A DNA stretch of 64,000 nt from DASZUK01 sp963844575. GTDB lineage: Bacteria > Actinomycetota > Acidimicrobiia > Acidimicrobiales > RAAP-2. Positions 33,135-41,947 of this stretch are shown here, piece after piece; the first letter of the stretch is position 1; each line of letters starts with the position of its first letter. Both the position numbers and the translations under genes were made by a program. The stretch is taken from the NCBI GenBank assembly GCA_963844575.1, contig CAWJOU010000005.1:558001-622000 (forward strand). Direction: 5' to 3'. The notes beneath the pieces are model-generated. The model made no database searches. It was not told where the DNA came from and was given only the letters and a program-made list of their open reading frames with translations.

Positions 33135-34346
33135 ATGATCGGAAGGCGGCGACGATGGGGTGCCGGACTGTTCGGGCTGCTCGTCGTCGTCCTGGTGGTC
33201 GGGGTGCTGTCGGTACCGGGGGTGCCGGGCCACGCCCAGGCCGCGCTGTCCACGGACCTGCTGGCGTCCGACGCGTCGGTCGTCGCCACCCGCGTCGACC
33301 CGTTCACTGCCGACCCGTACCCGGGCACCTGCGGGGGCCTCGAGGCGAGCTTCGGCGTGGGCAACCACCTCTTCAAGAACTCCAACTTCGGGCTGTACGC
33401 CAGCGTCTGGCCGACGTACGCCGCGCTCGGCCAGCTGTACGTCGCGTCACTCTCGTCAGACCAGGACGGATGCGCCACCGATTTCTCCTCGGCCGTCGCC
33501 TCCGTCGACGCCAACTACTGGGACCATCCCCGCGCCGGCCTGGCCGCCGCGTTCGACCAAGGACCGCGGCCGTTCCACATCGACAGTGACCTGCCACGGG
33601 TGGACGACAGCCTCTGGATGGGCTTGGCGATCATGGCCGCCGAGTCGAGGCGACCGACACCGGTGCTGCTCGAGCGGGCCGAGACGGTGTTCGAGCTGGC
33701 CGTCGCCAACTGGGACCGGGCCGACGGCGGCGTGTACTGGGAAGAGTCCGGCGCGGGCGGGCAGGAACGGGCGGTGGTGTCGAACGCCCCAGCGGTCCTC
33801 CTGGGGGTGGAGCTGTACCGGCGGACCGGCCAGGACCGGTACCTACAGTGGAGCGAGCGGGACATGACCTGGCTGGAGAACCATCTGGTCGACCCCACCG
33901 ACGGCCTCTACGACGACCACGTCGACGGCGCCGGCCACCACCAGACGGTGGACCGGACCACGTACACGTACACCCAGGGCATCGTGTCGGGCGCCATGGC
34001 CGCGCTGTCGACGGTGGACCCGTCGAGGTACCCGCTGCGGTCGGCGGTAGCCCTGGCCGACCGGTCGATGACGTACTTCGCCGCCCATCGCTCCTACGGG
34101 AACCCCGGGTTCGACGTCGTCTGGGCCGAGAACGTGCTCGGCTTGGCCGCGCTCTACCGTCAGCCGGCCTTCACCGCCCGGGCCGAGCGGTCCGTGCGAT
34201 CGGCCGCCGCCGCCGAACCGGCGCCACCGGGCGACCTGCTGGACACGAGCAGCGAGGCGACCCTGGCGGAACTGGTCCGGCTGCCGCCGGCGGACGACGC
34301 CGACCTCTGGTACACCGCGCCGGCGATCGGTCCGCCGAAGCGATGA
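33135..34346 (+). CDS. Secreted GH76-like alpha-mannanase family protein
   Basis: A 403-aa exported protein with a signal sequence (basic MIGRRRRW then a Leu/Val core, cleavage near AQA). The rest resembles the (alpha/alpha)6 barrel of glycoside hydrolase family 76: DDSLWMGLAIMAAE, GGVYWEESG, NAPAVLLGVELYRRTGQDRY, TYTYTQGIVSGAMAAL. GH76 enzymes cut alpha-1,6-mannan, and bacterial mannan-type polymers occur in actinobacterial envelopes (family knowledge). The usual catalytic Asp-Asp pair is represented by VDDSLW, but I cannot be sure that it is active. It lies between the TetR operon and the convergent ECF sigma gene. Confidence 0.7.
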   Translation: MIGRRRRWGAGLFGLLVVVLVVGVLSVPGVPGHAQAALSTDLLASDASVVATRVDPFTADPYPGTCGGLEASFGVGNHLFKNSNFGLYASVWPTYAALGQLYVASLSSDQDGCATDFSSAVASVDANYWDHPRAGLAAAFDQGPRPFHIDSDLPRVDDSLWMGLAIMAAESRRPTPVLLERAETVFELAVANWDRADGGVYWEESGAGGQERAVVSNAPAVLLGVELYRRTGQDRYLQWSERDMTWLENHLVDPTDGLYDDHVDGAGHHQTVDRTTYTYTQGIVSGAMAALSTVDPSRYPLRSAVALADRSMTYFAAHRSYGNPGFDVVWAENVLGLAALYRQPAFTARAERSVRSAAAAEPAPPGDLLDTSSEATLAELVRLPPADDADLWYTAPAIGPPKR

Positions 34347-34361
34347 AGCTGGGCGCGGCGG

Positions 34362-35867
34362 CTACTGGATCACCGGGACCGTCGTGGTCGTCGTCGTGGT
34401 CGTCGTGGGCGGCACCGTGGTCGTCGTCGTGGTGGTGGTCGAAGACGACGTCGTCGGCGACGACGCGACCGTCGTGGGCACGGTCGTCGACGGCGGCATG
34501 ACGGGCGGGACCGCGGTCGAGGACGACGGGATCGCCGTGGCGGGACCCACGGCCGGCGTCGCGGTGGGTGCCGGTGGGGAGCCGCCCGTGCTCCGCCGGG
34601 CCTTCGGCGCGGTGGACGCCGAGGTGCCCGTCGCCGACGGCGCCGAGGTCGGAGCGGCGGTCGGTGGCGGCATGGTCGACGACGCCGCGGTCGACGGTCG
34701 CGGCGTCGGAGGTGCCGACCGGTGGCTGACGGTGGCCTGATGGGCGACGGACGTCCCGCCGGACCACGGCTGGACTGCGCCGAGGACGACCGCCACGATC
34801 ACGACCGCGATGATCCCCGCCGCGCCGGCCACCCGCCGTCTGTTCCGGCCGGTGCCGAACCCGTCGTACGGCGGCGGCCATCCGGCGACCCAGCCGTCTT
34901 CGGCCGTCGGGCCTTCGGAGGTCGAACCGGCCGAGGTCGCGCTCCCGGGTACCGCCGCCGCCGACGGCTCGCCGGCCGTCGAGTTACCCACCGTCGAGTG
35001 ACCGGGGCGCCCCCCGACGGCCGCGCCACCGCTGCCGCCCACGCCGGCGCTGCCGCCGGTCGGATGCCCGAGGGCGCGGCCGGCGGTCCGCAGGATGCCG
35101 GCCCGCAACCCGACCGGGACGGCGACGACGGCGCCCGCGCCGAGCAGGGCACCGGGCGCCGCCAGTCGCTGCTCTTCGGACGAGCAGACGACGCAGTGTT
35201 CGATGTGACGGCTGACCCGCTTGCGCAGCAGCGGCGTCAGCGACCCGTCCCAGTCGCCGAGGAGCGCGGCCAGCTCGGGACAGTCGCCCTGGCCGGAACG
35301 AGCGACGAGCGCGACACCGAGCGAGCGCCGGGCGGTCGCCCGGGCCCGGACGAGAACCTTGTGGGCGCTCGGAGCAGCCATCCCCAGCGCGCCGGCGACC
35401 TCGTCGGTCGAGAGCCCCTGCCGGTCGGCCAGGTCGAGCACGAGCCGGTCCCGGGGCCCCAAGCCCCCCATGGCGTCATCGACCATTGCCGCCAGGTCGG
35501 CGGTGAGCGCGCCCCGGGCGGCCGGGTCGGCGTCCGGACCGGGGTCGTCGGCGACGTCGTCGGTCGGGAGGACTCGCCCGTCCCGTTGGATCCGAGCCAG
35601 GCAGGTATGGCGGGCCACCGCGAACAGCCAGCTGCGTAGCCGGTCCGGTTGGCGCAGCCGGTCGAGCCGCGTGGCGGCCACGACGAAGACGTCCTGCAGG
35701 CAGTCGTCGGCGTCGGCCTGGTTACGGACGATCGACCGACAGAACGCGAGCAGGTGACCGGCATAGCGGTCGAAGATGGCGGCCAGAGCGTCCTGGTCGC
35801 CGGCGGCGACGCGGCTGACGAGCTCGGCGTCGGTCGCTCCGGCCACGTCGGGCGGGCTCGGCGTCAA
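34362..35867 (-). CDS. ECF sigma factor fused to zinc-finger anti-sigma and membrane anchor
   Basis: A 501-aa protein. Residues about 14-185 are an ECF sigma factor: region 2 (IFDRYAGHLLAFCRSIV then DADDCLQDVFVVAATRL and LRSWLFAVARHTCLARI) and region 4 (LVLDLADRQGLSTDEVAGAL then SAHKVLVRARATARR). Residues about 195-235 carry an anti-sigma zinc motif HxxxCxxC (HIEHCVVC at 221-228). A Gly/Ser linker leads to one transmembrane helix at about 346-365 and a 130-residue extracytoplasmic Ser/Thr/Pro tail. ECFs with such built-in anchors are known in actinobacteria. GGGAGG lies 8 nt before TTG 35867; no ATG or GTG start fits better. Confidence 0.82.
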   Translation of the reverse strand: MTPSPPDVAGATDAELVSRVAAGDQDALAAIFDRYAGHLLAFCRSIVRNQADADDCLQDVFVVAATRLDRLRQPDRLRSWLFAVARHTCLARIQRDGRVLPTDDVADDPGPDADPAARGALTADLAAMVDDAMGGLGPRDRLVLDLADRQGLSTDEVAGALGMAAPSAHKVLVRARATARRSLGVALVARSGQGDCPELAALLGDWDGSLTPLLRKRVSRHIEHCVVCSSEEQRLAAPGALLGAGAVVAVPVGLRAGILRTAGRALGHPTGGSAGVGGSGGAAVGGRPGHSTVGNSTAGEPSAAAVPGSATSAGSTSEGPTAEDGWVAGWPPPYDGFGTGRNRRRVAGAAGIIAVVIVAVVLGAVQPWSGGTSVAHQATVSHRSAPPTPRPSTAASSTMPPPTAAPTSAPSATGTSASTAPKARRSTGGSPPAPTATPAVGPATAIPSSSTAVPPVMPPSTTVPTTVASSPTTSSSTTTTTTTTVPPTTTTTTTTTVPVIQ

Positions 35868-35981
35868 CGGAACCGCCTCCCGGGTTCGCCCTCCCACCAC
35901 GCGATGCGTTGCACGGTCGCCTCCGCAGCCGACGTTCTCGGGGCGGGCCGGCCGCGAGCGGCGCCGTCCGACGGACTCCCC

Positions 35982-36008
35982 GGAACCCGGCCGGGCTCCG
36001 GCACCGTT
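35982..36008 (+). promoter_or_regulatory. ECF-type promoter before the small secreted protein gene
   Basis: GGAACC at 35982-35987 and CGTT at 36005-36008 are 17 bp apart, which matches the general ECF consensus (AAC at -35, CGT at -10). It points towards the gene at 36121 and lies opposite the ECF sigma gene, which would be the obvious regulator. Confidence 0.6.
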
Positions 36009-36120
36009 GAATATAGGTCGAGACCTACGGCGATTCCGACGCGAAAACTGTCCAGTTCCGCCCCGCCCGTCCCTCTCCTCGGTACCAACTCGATACGAGC
36101 TCACCACAGGAGGGCCCACG

Positions 36121-36486
36121 ATGACCAGCACCAGCACGAAAGCGATCCGCACCGTCACGGCCGACGCGATCCACCACCCCGCCGACGAGAAGGCGGCGAC
36201 TCGACCCAGGTTCGGCCGTACGCGCCGGTTGCGCCTGCTGGCCGCGGTGATCGCCGGCACGGCCGGGCTGTCGGGCATCGGCCTCGTCGCGTCGGCCGGG
36301 ACGGCGGGGGCGCTGCCCAACATCTGCGTCGTCGCCCAACAGAACGCCGAGTACTACATGGCGGAGTACGAGACGGTCCTGCCGGACACCGGCTATCAGC
36401 CCGACCTCACAGAGGTGCACCTCGGGTTGAACTACCTGCACCTGGCGCAGATGTGGCAGTCCTACGGCCGCGGCTTCGGCTGCTGA
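36121..36486 (+). CDS. Small exported protein, possible target of the ECF sigma factor
   Basis: A 121-aa protein with no family that I recognise. It has a 40-residue basic N-terminus, a hydrophobic export signal (LLAAVIAGTAGLSGIGLVASA) ending in an Ala-rich cleavage site, and a mature part of about 55 residues rich in Tyr (AEYYMAEYETVLPDTGYQPD...YLHLAQMWQSYGRGFGC) with two cysteines (one near the new N-terminus, one at the very C-terminus) that could form a disulfide. AGGAGGG precedes ATG 36121. An ECF-type promoter lies about 110 nt upstream. Confidence 0.7.
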   Translation: MTSTSTKAIRTVTADAIHHPADEKAATRPRFGRTRRLRLLAAVIAGTAGLSGIGLVASAGTAGALPNICVVAQQNAEYYMAEYETVLPDTGYQPDLTEVHLGLNYLHLAQMWQSYGRGFGC

Positions 36487-36773
36487 CCCCGCCGCCGTCC
36501 CGCCGGTCGACGGGCCGGGCACGATCCCCGAGCGGGTCGCACCCGGGCAGCCCCGTCGACCGGCGGATATCGGTCCCTCGAGCTGCGGTTTTCCAATCTG
36601 CCGGCAAGCCGACGGTGCGTAACGCCGATAACTCGGCTGATGGGGAACCGTGGAGTCGACGTATCGGGGGCCGTCGGGCGGTCTCTGATCAGCACGGCGG
36701 GCGTCCGGAACCGACCGCGGCCGAAGGTCGCTCAGGGGCGCTGCGGATTCGACGACAGGGAGCTCGTGGAACG
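36487..36773. other. Intergenic region, no gene seen
   Basis: Between two small genes I see no protein-like frame, tRNA or strong hairpin. The stretch has short inverted segments around the GTCGACGGG/CCCGTCGAC arms (36507-36560) that might end transcription of the secreted-protein gene. Confidence 0.4.
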
Positions 36774-36989
36774 ATGACGATCGCGGAGGGACTGAACGGT
36801 GCGACGCCGGGAACGGCGGCCCACGACGGGGCCGGGGCGGAGGCGTGCAGCCGGTGCGGACGCGGCGACGGTCAGCTGGTCCATGCCGGCTGGGCCGACT
36901 GGCCGGACGACGTTCTCCGCCGGATCGGCGCGTCGAACGACGTCCACCTGCGAGAGGTCCTGGTACATCCGACCTGCGCGGCCGCCTGA
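36774..36989 (+). CDS. Small protein with CxxC motif, unknown function
   Basis: A 71-aa frame starting MTIAEGLNGATPG. It holds EACSRCGRG, a CxxC knuckle near residue 25, and a third cysteine near the C-terminus (VHPTCAAA), which may form a small zinc site. The middle (VHAGWADWPDDVLRRIGA) is protein-like. It ends 10 nt before the convergent histidine kinase gene. No family is recognised; existence as a gene is plausible but not proved. Confidence 0.5.
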   Translation: MTIAEGLNGATPGTAAHDGAGAEACSRCGRGDGQLVHAGWADWPDDVLRRIGASNDVHLREVLVHPTCAAA

Positions 36990-36999
36990 CGCCGGAGGG

Positions 37000-38526
37000 T
37001 CAACGGCCAGAGCCGGCTTCGGGGCTCACCCCGCGCACGAATACCCGGAACGTCGTCCCGGCCCCGAGAACGGACTCGGCGTGAATGTCGCCACGGTGGA
37101 GGTCGGCGATGGCTTTGGCGATCGACAGGCCGAGGCCACGGCCCTCCAGACCGCCGGAGCGGGCGTTGGAGGTCCGAAAGAACTGCGTGAACAGGTGCGA
37201 GATCTCGTCGGCCGGAATGCCGACGCCGGTGTCGGCGACGTCGACCTGCCAGCCGCCGTCGACGGGAGCGCCGCGAAGGGTCACGGTCCCACCGGGCTCG
37301 GTGAACTTGACCGCGTTCGACAGCAGGTTGTCAAAGAGCTGGCCGAGGCGCTCGGGATCGCCGAGGAGCTTCGGCCCGTCGCGTACGTCGACGTCGAGCA
37401 TCAGCCCGTTGCGGCTGGCCGCCGGCTCGATGGCAGTGGCCGCCCGGCGTAGACAGTCGGCCAGATCGAGGGGGACGACGGCGAGCGCGACCTGCCCGGT
37501 CGACAGGTGCTCGAGATCGACGAGATCCCCGCTCAGCCTCGTCAGCTGCCTGGCGTTCCGCAGGATCGTGTCGACGTAGCCGATCTGCGCCTCGTCGGTC
37601 GCCGGGTCCAGGCTCTCCCGCAGGAGCTCGGCGAACCCGGTGATCGACGTCAGCGGGTTGCGGAGCTCGTGGGAGACGTTCGCCATCGCCATCGTCTTGT
37701 ACACATCGATCTTGGACAGCTCGGCCAGCATGGCCCGGCGCTCGGTGACGTCCCGGGCGTGGATGACGATGCCGCGGATGTCAGGATCGTCGAGGAGCGC
37801 GTCGACGACGGTCTCCATGTCTCGCCAGCTCCCGTCGGCGGCCCGGACGCGAACGTCGACTCGCTGCCGCGGCTCGCCGTCGCCGCGTACGAGCCGCTCG
37901 AACGTCTCGACGACCAGACCGGCGTCGTCGGGGTGCACGTACGGGAAGACGCCCTCGGACGCGTCGTAGTCCATGCCCTTGCCGATGAGCCGGAGGGCGC
38001 CGGCGCTCGACCAGCGCCACGACCCGTCGGCGTTGAGGATGGTGACGATGTCCTCGGTGCGGTCCAGGATCCGCTGGACCGCGTGGGGACCGGTGAGGAA
38101 CGGCGCCCGGGCCGCGTCGTCGGCATCGGTCACGGTGACGGCGAACGCGACGATCGTCCCGTCGGTGTCCTGGACTGCGGTCGCCTCGGCCAGGCAGTGC
38201 TGCACGCCGCCGCCTGTCCCGACCGTCCGGAACGGGCCCAACCGACCCCGCCGCCCGATCTGGTCGGTCCACTGGTCGGCGAGCGCAGCTCGGTCGTCGG
38301 GATGGACGACCTCGTGCCAGAGGACGCCGATCTGGTCGGCGATCGGTACGCCGCTCACGTCCTCCCAGCGCTTGTTGCAGTACCAGACGCACCCGTCCGG
38401 GTCGACGGCGACGACACCGAGCAGCACGGTGGCCGTCAGGGCGCTGAGCATCCGGCCCGCCAGGGCCCGGCCCTCGACGGTCATCGCCCGATCGCCCGGC
38501 TCCGTCCGGTCCCTGTCGTCATCCAC
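37000..38526 (-). CDS. Soluble PAS-domain sensor histidine kinase
   Basis: A 508-aa kinase without transmembrane segments. Two PAS domains (about 30-135, VAVDPDGCVWYCNKRWEDVSG, and about 150-270, VTILNADGSWRWSSAG) precede a HisKA domain with phospho-acceptor ANVSHELRNPLTSITGFAEL and a HATPase domain with N box QLFDNLLSNAVKFTE, G1 DTGVGIPADE and G2 GRGLGLSIAKAI. It probably reads a cytoplasmic redox, light or ligand signal through PAS. No response regulator is adjacent. GTG 38526 is 23 nt after the SDR gene stop, so the two may be an operon. Confidence 0.9.
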   Translation of the reverse strand: MDDDRDRTEPGDRAMTVEGRALAGRMLSALTATVLLGVVAVDPDGCVWYCNKRWEDVSGVPIADQIGVLWHEVVHPDDRAALADQWTDQIGRRGRLGPFRTVGTGGGVQHCLAEATAVQDTDGTIVAFAVTVTDADDAARAPFLTGPHAVQRILDRTEDIVTILNADGSWRWSSAGALRLIGKGMDYDASEGVFPYVHPDDAGLVVETFERLVRGDGEPRQRVDVRVRAADGSWRDMETVVDALLDDPDIRGIVIHARDVTERRAMLAELSKIDVYKTMAMANVSHELRNPLTSITGFAELLRESLDPATDEAQIGYVDTILRNARQLTRLSGDLVDLEHLSTGQVALAVVPLDLADCLRRAATAIEPAASRNGLMLDVDVRDGPKLLGDPERLGQLFDNLLSNAVKFTEPGGTVTLRGAPVDGGWQVDVADTGVGIPADEISHLFTQFFRTSNARSGGLEGRGLGLSIAKAIADLHRGDIHAESVLGAGTTFRVFVRGVSPEAGSGR

Positions 38527-38549
38527 GGCATCGTCCCGATCGGCTACTG

Positions 38550-39392
38550 CTAGTCGAAGTACTCACCGCCGTTGACGTCGATCGCCTGGCCGGTGATCGG
38601 TGACGAGAGGTCGGAGGCCAAGAAGACGATCGACCCGGCGACCTCCTGGTCGGACGGCACCCGCTTCAGCGCGATCGGCTCCTCGAGCTCGGCGACGACG
38701 GCCTCCGGCGTGATGCCGCGGCCGGTCGACGTCATCTGCACGTAGATGTCCACCGATGGGCCGGCCATCCAGCCGGGGACGACGGCGTTGACCCGGACGG
38801 CGCTCGGTCCGAGCTCGCCGGCGAGCACCTTGACGGCCGTCAAGAGCGCGCCCTTCGAGATGGCGTAGCCCCCCTGCAGCGGCGGCGGTTTCCGGGCGGC
38901 CATCGACGCCACCATGATCACCGAACCGCCACCGCGGGACCGCATCGACGGCAGCGCGGCCTTGGTCAGTTGGAGCGAGCCGAAGAGGTTGGTGTCGACG
39001 ATCTTTCGCCAGATCGACAGGTCGACGTCCTCGAACGTCTTGAAGGCGTCGTACCGGAAGGCGTTGTTGACGAGGACGTCGACACCGCCGAGCTCGGTCG
39101 TGGCGAACGCGATCAGCCGCTCGCACTGCTCGGGTTCGGTGATGTCGGTCGGCATCGAGCACACCCGGCCGCCGAGTGCATCGATCTCGGCGGCGACATC
39201 GTCGAGGGTCGACTGCCGGCGAGCGGCGAGGACCACGGCGGCACCGTGCGTGGCCAACGCCACCGCCGCCCGCCGGCCGAGCCCTGGGCCGACGCCGGAC
39301 ACGACGCAGACTTTGCCGTCGAGCAGGCCTTTCGGGCCCGGGGGGGCCGATCGTCCGGCGACCGCGGTGTGACCGTCGACGACGTCGGTCAT
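38550..39392 (-). CDS. Short-chain dehydrogenase/reductase
   Basis: A 280-aa classical SDR. The cofactor motif is VCVVSGVGPGLGRRAAVAL, the NNAG-type motif reads VLVNNAFRYD, the catalytic serine lies in VIMVASMAAR, and the YxxxK motif is GGYAISKGALL. The C-terminus SSPITGQAIDVNGGEYFD fits the family. The preference for NAD or NADP is unclear (Arg residues after strand 2, LAARRQS, suggest NADP). GAGGGGAG precedes ATG 39392. The substrate is unknown; the gene leads into the histidine kinase gene. Confidence 0.88.
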   Translation of the reverse strand: MTDVVDGHTAVAGRSAPPGPKGLLDGKVCVVSGVGPGLGRRAAVALATHGAAVVLAARRQSTLDDVAAEIDALGGRVCSMPTDITEPEQCERLIAFATTELGGVDVLVNNAFRYDAFKTFEDVDLSIWRKIVDTNLFGSLQLTKAALPSMRSRGGGSVIMVASMAARKPPPLQGGYAISKGALLTAVKVLAGELGPSAVRVNAVVPGWMAGPSVDIYVQMTSTGRGITPEAVVAELEEPIALKRVPSDQEVAGSIVFLASDLSSPITGQAIDVNGGEYFD

Positions 39393-39524
39393 GTGGGCTC
39401 CCCTCTTTCGTGGCACTCGTGCCGCCCGGCCGCCAGCGTACCGACCAGCCGTCGTCGGGACATCTCGCTCCGACGCCGACCCCGGCGGCTAGTTTTGGTT
39501 CGAGGTTTCGGCGCCCCGTTCGAC

Positions 39525-41261
39525 GTGAGCGCCCGTGGCGGGGACCCACGAACACAGGCACCGGGACACGGCTTGGTACAGCGCTCTCCATCGACAACTG
39601 CCGTTCCAGCGGGGCTCCTGGCCCAGCTGGACATCGACGAGCAGGCCGCGGCCGTCGCCCTCCTGCGAGCGACCAGCCACGTCTCTGCCCTGTTCGACGC
39701 GGTCGGGACGGTCCGCTGGGTCAGCGGCTCGATCACCGCGGTCCTCGGGTACGCGCCGGAGGAGTTCGTCGGGACGAGCGTGCTCACGTACCTGCACCCG
39801 CACGACGCCGAGACCGCGGTCGGCCTGCTCGAGCTCGGCGCGGTCAACCCGACCGACGGCGGGCTCGACCGCGACGACGTCGAGACGCCGGTCGACTTCC
39901 GGATGAGGCACCGCGACGGGCGATGGGTGACGATGGAGGTGCTCTTCAACAACTTCGTCGCCACTCCGGGCATCCACGGCAGCCTCACGATCGCCCGCGA
40001 AGCCACCGGACGGCACGTCCTCGACGGCGCGCTGATGGCCCTGGCCCGGGACACCGGGACCGACGAGCCCCTCCGCCGCCTCCTCGCCTTCCTCGAGATC
40101 AAGATCTCCGGGACCGACGCCGGCCTGTACTGGCCGGACGGCGACGACCAGTGGACGACGGCCGACATCGCTCCCGCGCTGCTGACCTCCGGCGGTCCGT
40201 GGGTGGAAGCGCTCAAACGCCGGGAGCACGTCGTCGTCCCGGATCTGCGTCAGCCGGCCGCCGACCTCGTCGCCCCCGAGCTGGCCGCGGCCGCGGTGGC
40301 GGCCGGCTACGTCGCGTGCTGGAGCGTGCCGATCCCGGCGCCGCGCCATCCGCGCTTCGCCGGCAGCTCGGGACCCCGACCGGGCCAGGACCGCGATCCG
40401 CTCGGCGCGCTCGTCCTGTGGTCGCGGAACCACCGCGAGCCGTTGACCGGCCACCTGGCGACGATCGAGCAGGTCGCGGCGCTCGGTCACCTCTGCCTGT
40501 CGCGACGGGAGGCCGACCGGGAGCGGGCGGCCCGACTGGCGATGGAGCTCGAGCAGAACCGGCGGCTCCAAGAGCTCGACGCGATGAAGACCGACCTCGT
40601 GTTGTCCGTCTCGCACGAGCTGCGGACGCCGTTGACGTCGATCATCAGCTTCGCCGAGCTCCTCGACGAGGATCCGGCGACCAGAAGCGCGGAGGACGGC
40701 GCCCAGTACGCGAGCGTCATCAAACGGAACGCCGAACGGCTCCTCCGGATGGTCGGCGACCTGCTGTTCCTCGGTCGCCTGGAGGCCGGCATCTCGCCGC
40801 TGACGATCAGCCCGGTCGACCTGCCGGCCACCGTCGACGCCGCGGTCGAAGAGGCGCGGCCGGCGGCCGATGCCAAAGGCGTCGTCATCCAGTCCGAGAC
40901 CGGGCGGGGCCGACCGTTCTCCGGCGATCCCGAACGGGTCCGCCAGCTCGTCGACAACCTCCTCTCCAACGCGGTCAAGTACAGCGAGACCGGCGGGGCC
41001 GTCCGCGTCAGTGCCCAGCCGGACCCCGAAGGCTGGCGGCTCGTCGTCGCCGACGACGGCATCGGGATCCCCCGCGACGAGGTCCGACAGGTCTTCGAGC
41101 GCTTCTACCGCGGCTCGAACGCGCGGCAAGCCCAGATCGCCGGGTCCGGCCTCGGGCTCGTCATCGCCCAGGCGGTCGCGACGCTCCACCACGGGTCGAT
41201 CGAACTGTCGTCCGAGGAAGGTCGCGGGTCGACGTTCGCCGTCGTCCTCCGCGGCGCGTGA
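39525..41261 (+). CDS. PAS/GAF sensor histidine kinase
   Basis: A soluble kinase of about 578 aa. A PAS domain (about 45-170, LFDAVGTVRWVSGSITAVLG) is followed by a GAF-like domain (about 180-345, containing HVVVPDLRQPAADLVAPELA), a short coiled coil (ERAARLAMELEQNRRLQELD), HisKA with LSVSHELRTPLTSIISFAEL and a HATPase domain (QLVDNLLSNAVKYSE, DDGIGIPRDE, GSGLGLVIAQAV). The start is uncertain: GTG 39525 and TTG 39573 are both in frame and neither has a good ribosome site. It is divergent from the SDR/kinase operon, and the two kinases are clearly related. Confidence 0.85.
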   Translation: MSARGGDPRTQAPGHGLVQRSPSTTAVPAGLLAQLDIDEQAAAVALLRATSHVSALFDAVGTVRWVSGSITAVLGYAPEEFVGTSVLTYLHPHDAETAVGLLELGAVNPTDGGLDRDDVETPVDFRMRHRDGRWVTMEVLFNNFVATPGIHGSLTIAREATGRHVLDGALMALARDTGTDEPLRRLLAFLEIKISGTDAGLYWPDGDDQWTTADIAPALLTSGGPWVEALKRREHVVVPDLRQPAADLVAPELAAAAVAAGYVACWSVPIPAPRHPRFAGSSGPRPGQDRDPLGALVLWSRNHREPLTGHLATIEQVAALGHLCLSRREADRERAARLAMELEQNRRLQELDAMKTDLVLSVSHELRTPLTSIISFAELLDEDPATRSAEDGAQYASVIKRNAERLLRMVGDLLFLGRLEAGISPLTISPVDLPATVDAAVEEARPAADAKGVVIQSETGRGRPFSGDPERVRQLVDNLLSNAVKYSETGGAVRVSAQPDPEGWRLVVADDGIGIPRDEVRQVFERFYRGSNARQAQIAGSGLGLVIAQAVATLHHGSIELSSEEGRGSTFAVVLRGA

Positions 41262-41279
41262 CGGCCGGCGCCTCCGGAC

Positions 41280-41861
41280 CTACCGGCGCTTGCGGACCGC
41301 TTTCTTGAGCACGTCGTCGTAGGCCTCGAGGCCCTCCCGGTAGAGCTTCGCCTCCGGGCCACTGGCGATCCCGACCCGCTCGGGGATCACTCCCCATATG
41401 GGGACGTCCTGGTTCGTCCACCACTCGATGGTCTGCGTCAGGTCGTTCGTGCCGAGCCGGGCCGCGCAGACGACGACCCCGTGGGGCATCGACCGGGGGA
41501 GCATCTCGACGGTGGCGACGACCCGGGTGAACTCGACGCCACCGGCCCGGGTCGGGATGACGACCGCGTCGGCTCGCTCGATCGCCGCCCGGACGATCCG
41601 CTCGTCACCGGGCGGCGTGTCGACGACCGCCAACCCGTCATGGCGTTCCATCGACCGCGCCACCGTCCGCTCCGACGGCGCTTCGACCAGCTCGACGCCG
41701 TCGACCGGGCTCTGCTCGAGCCACTCGGCCGAGGAGGCCTGCCGGTCCGCATCGATCAGCAGGACCGGGTCGTAACCCCTGTCCACTGCCGCCGCGGCCA
41801 GGTACACGGTCGTCGTCGTCTTGCCGACGCCGCCCTTCACGTTGCTGACGACGATGTTCAC
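41280..41861 (-). CDS. Orphan ParA/MinD-type ATPase
   Basis: A 193-aa ParA-like ATPase with deviant Walker A VVSNVKGGVGKTTTTVYLAA, the A' motif LIDADRQASSAEWL and Walker B GLAVVDTPPGDE. It is a short type without a DNA-binding N-terminal domain. No parB and no parS-like repeats lie nearby, so a chromosome or plasmid partition role is unlikely; it may position a protein or act in an accessory pathway. A GTG at 41897 could add 12 residues. A small gene of unknown function lies 86 nt upstream on the same strand. Confidence 0.85.
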   Translation of the reverse strand: MNIVVSNVKGGVGKTTTTVYLAAAAVDRGYDPVLLIDADRQASSAEWLEQSPVDGVELVEAPSERTVARSMERHDGLAVVDTPPGDERIVRAAIERADAVVIPTRAGGVEFTRVVATVEMLPRSMPHGVVVCAARLGTNDLTQTIEWWTNQDVPIWGVIPERVGIASGPEAKLYREGLEAYDDVLKKAVRKRR

Positions 41862-41947
41862 CCGGGAGATGATGCCACCGGACGCCAGCGCCGTCACGGG
41901 CGCCGGCCATCAGGACCGCTCGGACGATCGGCGAGCCTCCGACCAGG

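Noticed and set aside
34384..34740. Val/Gly-rich plus-strand frame that looks like a membrane or repeat protein
   Set aside because: It is the complement of the Thr/Pro-rich tail of the ECF fusion; the valines come from reversed Thr-Thr codons.
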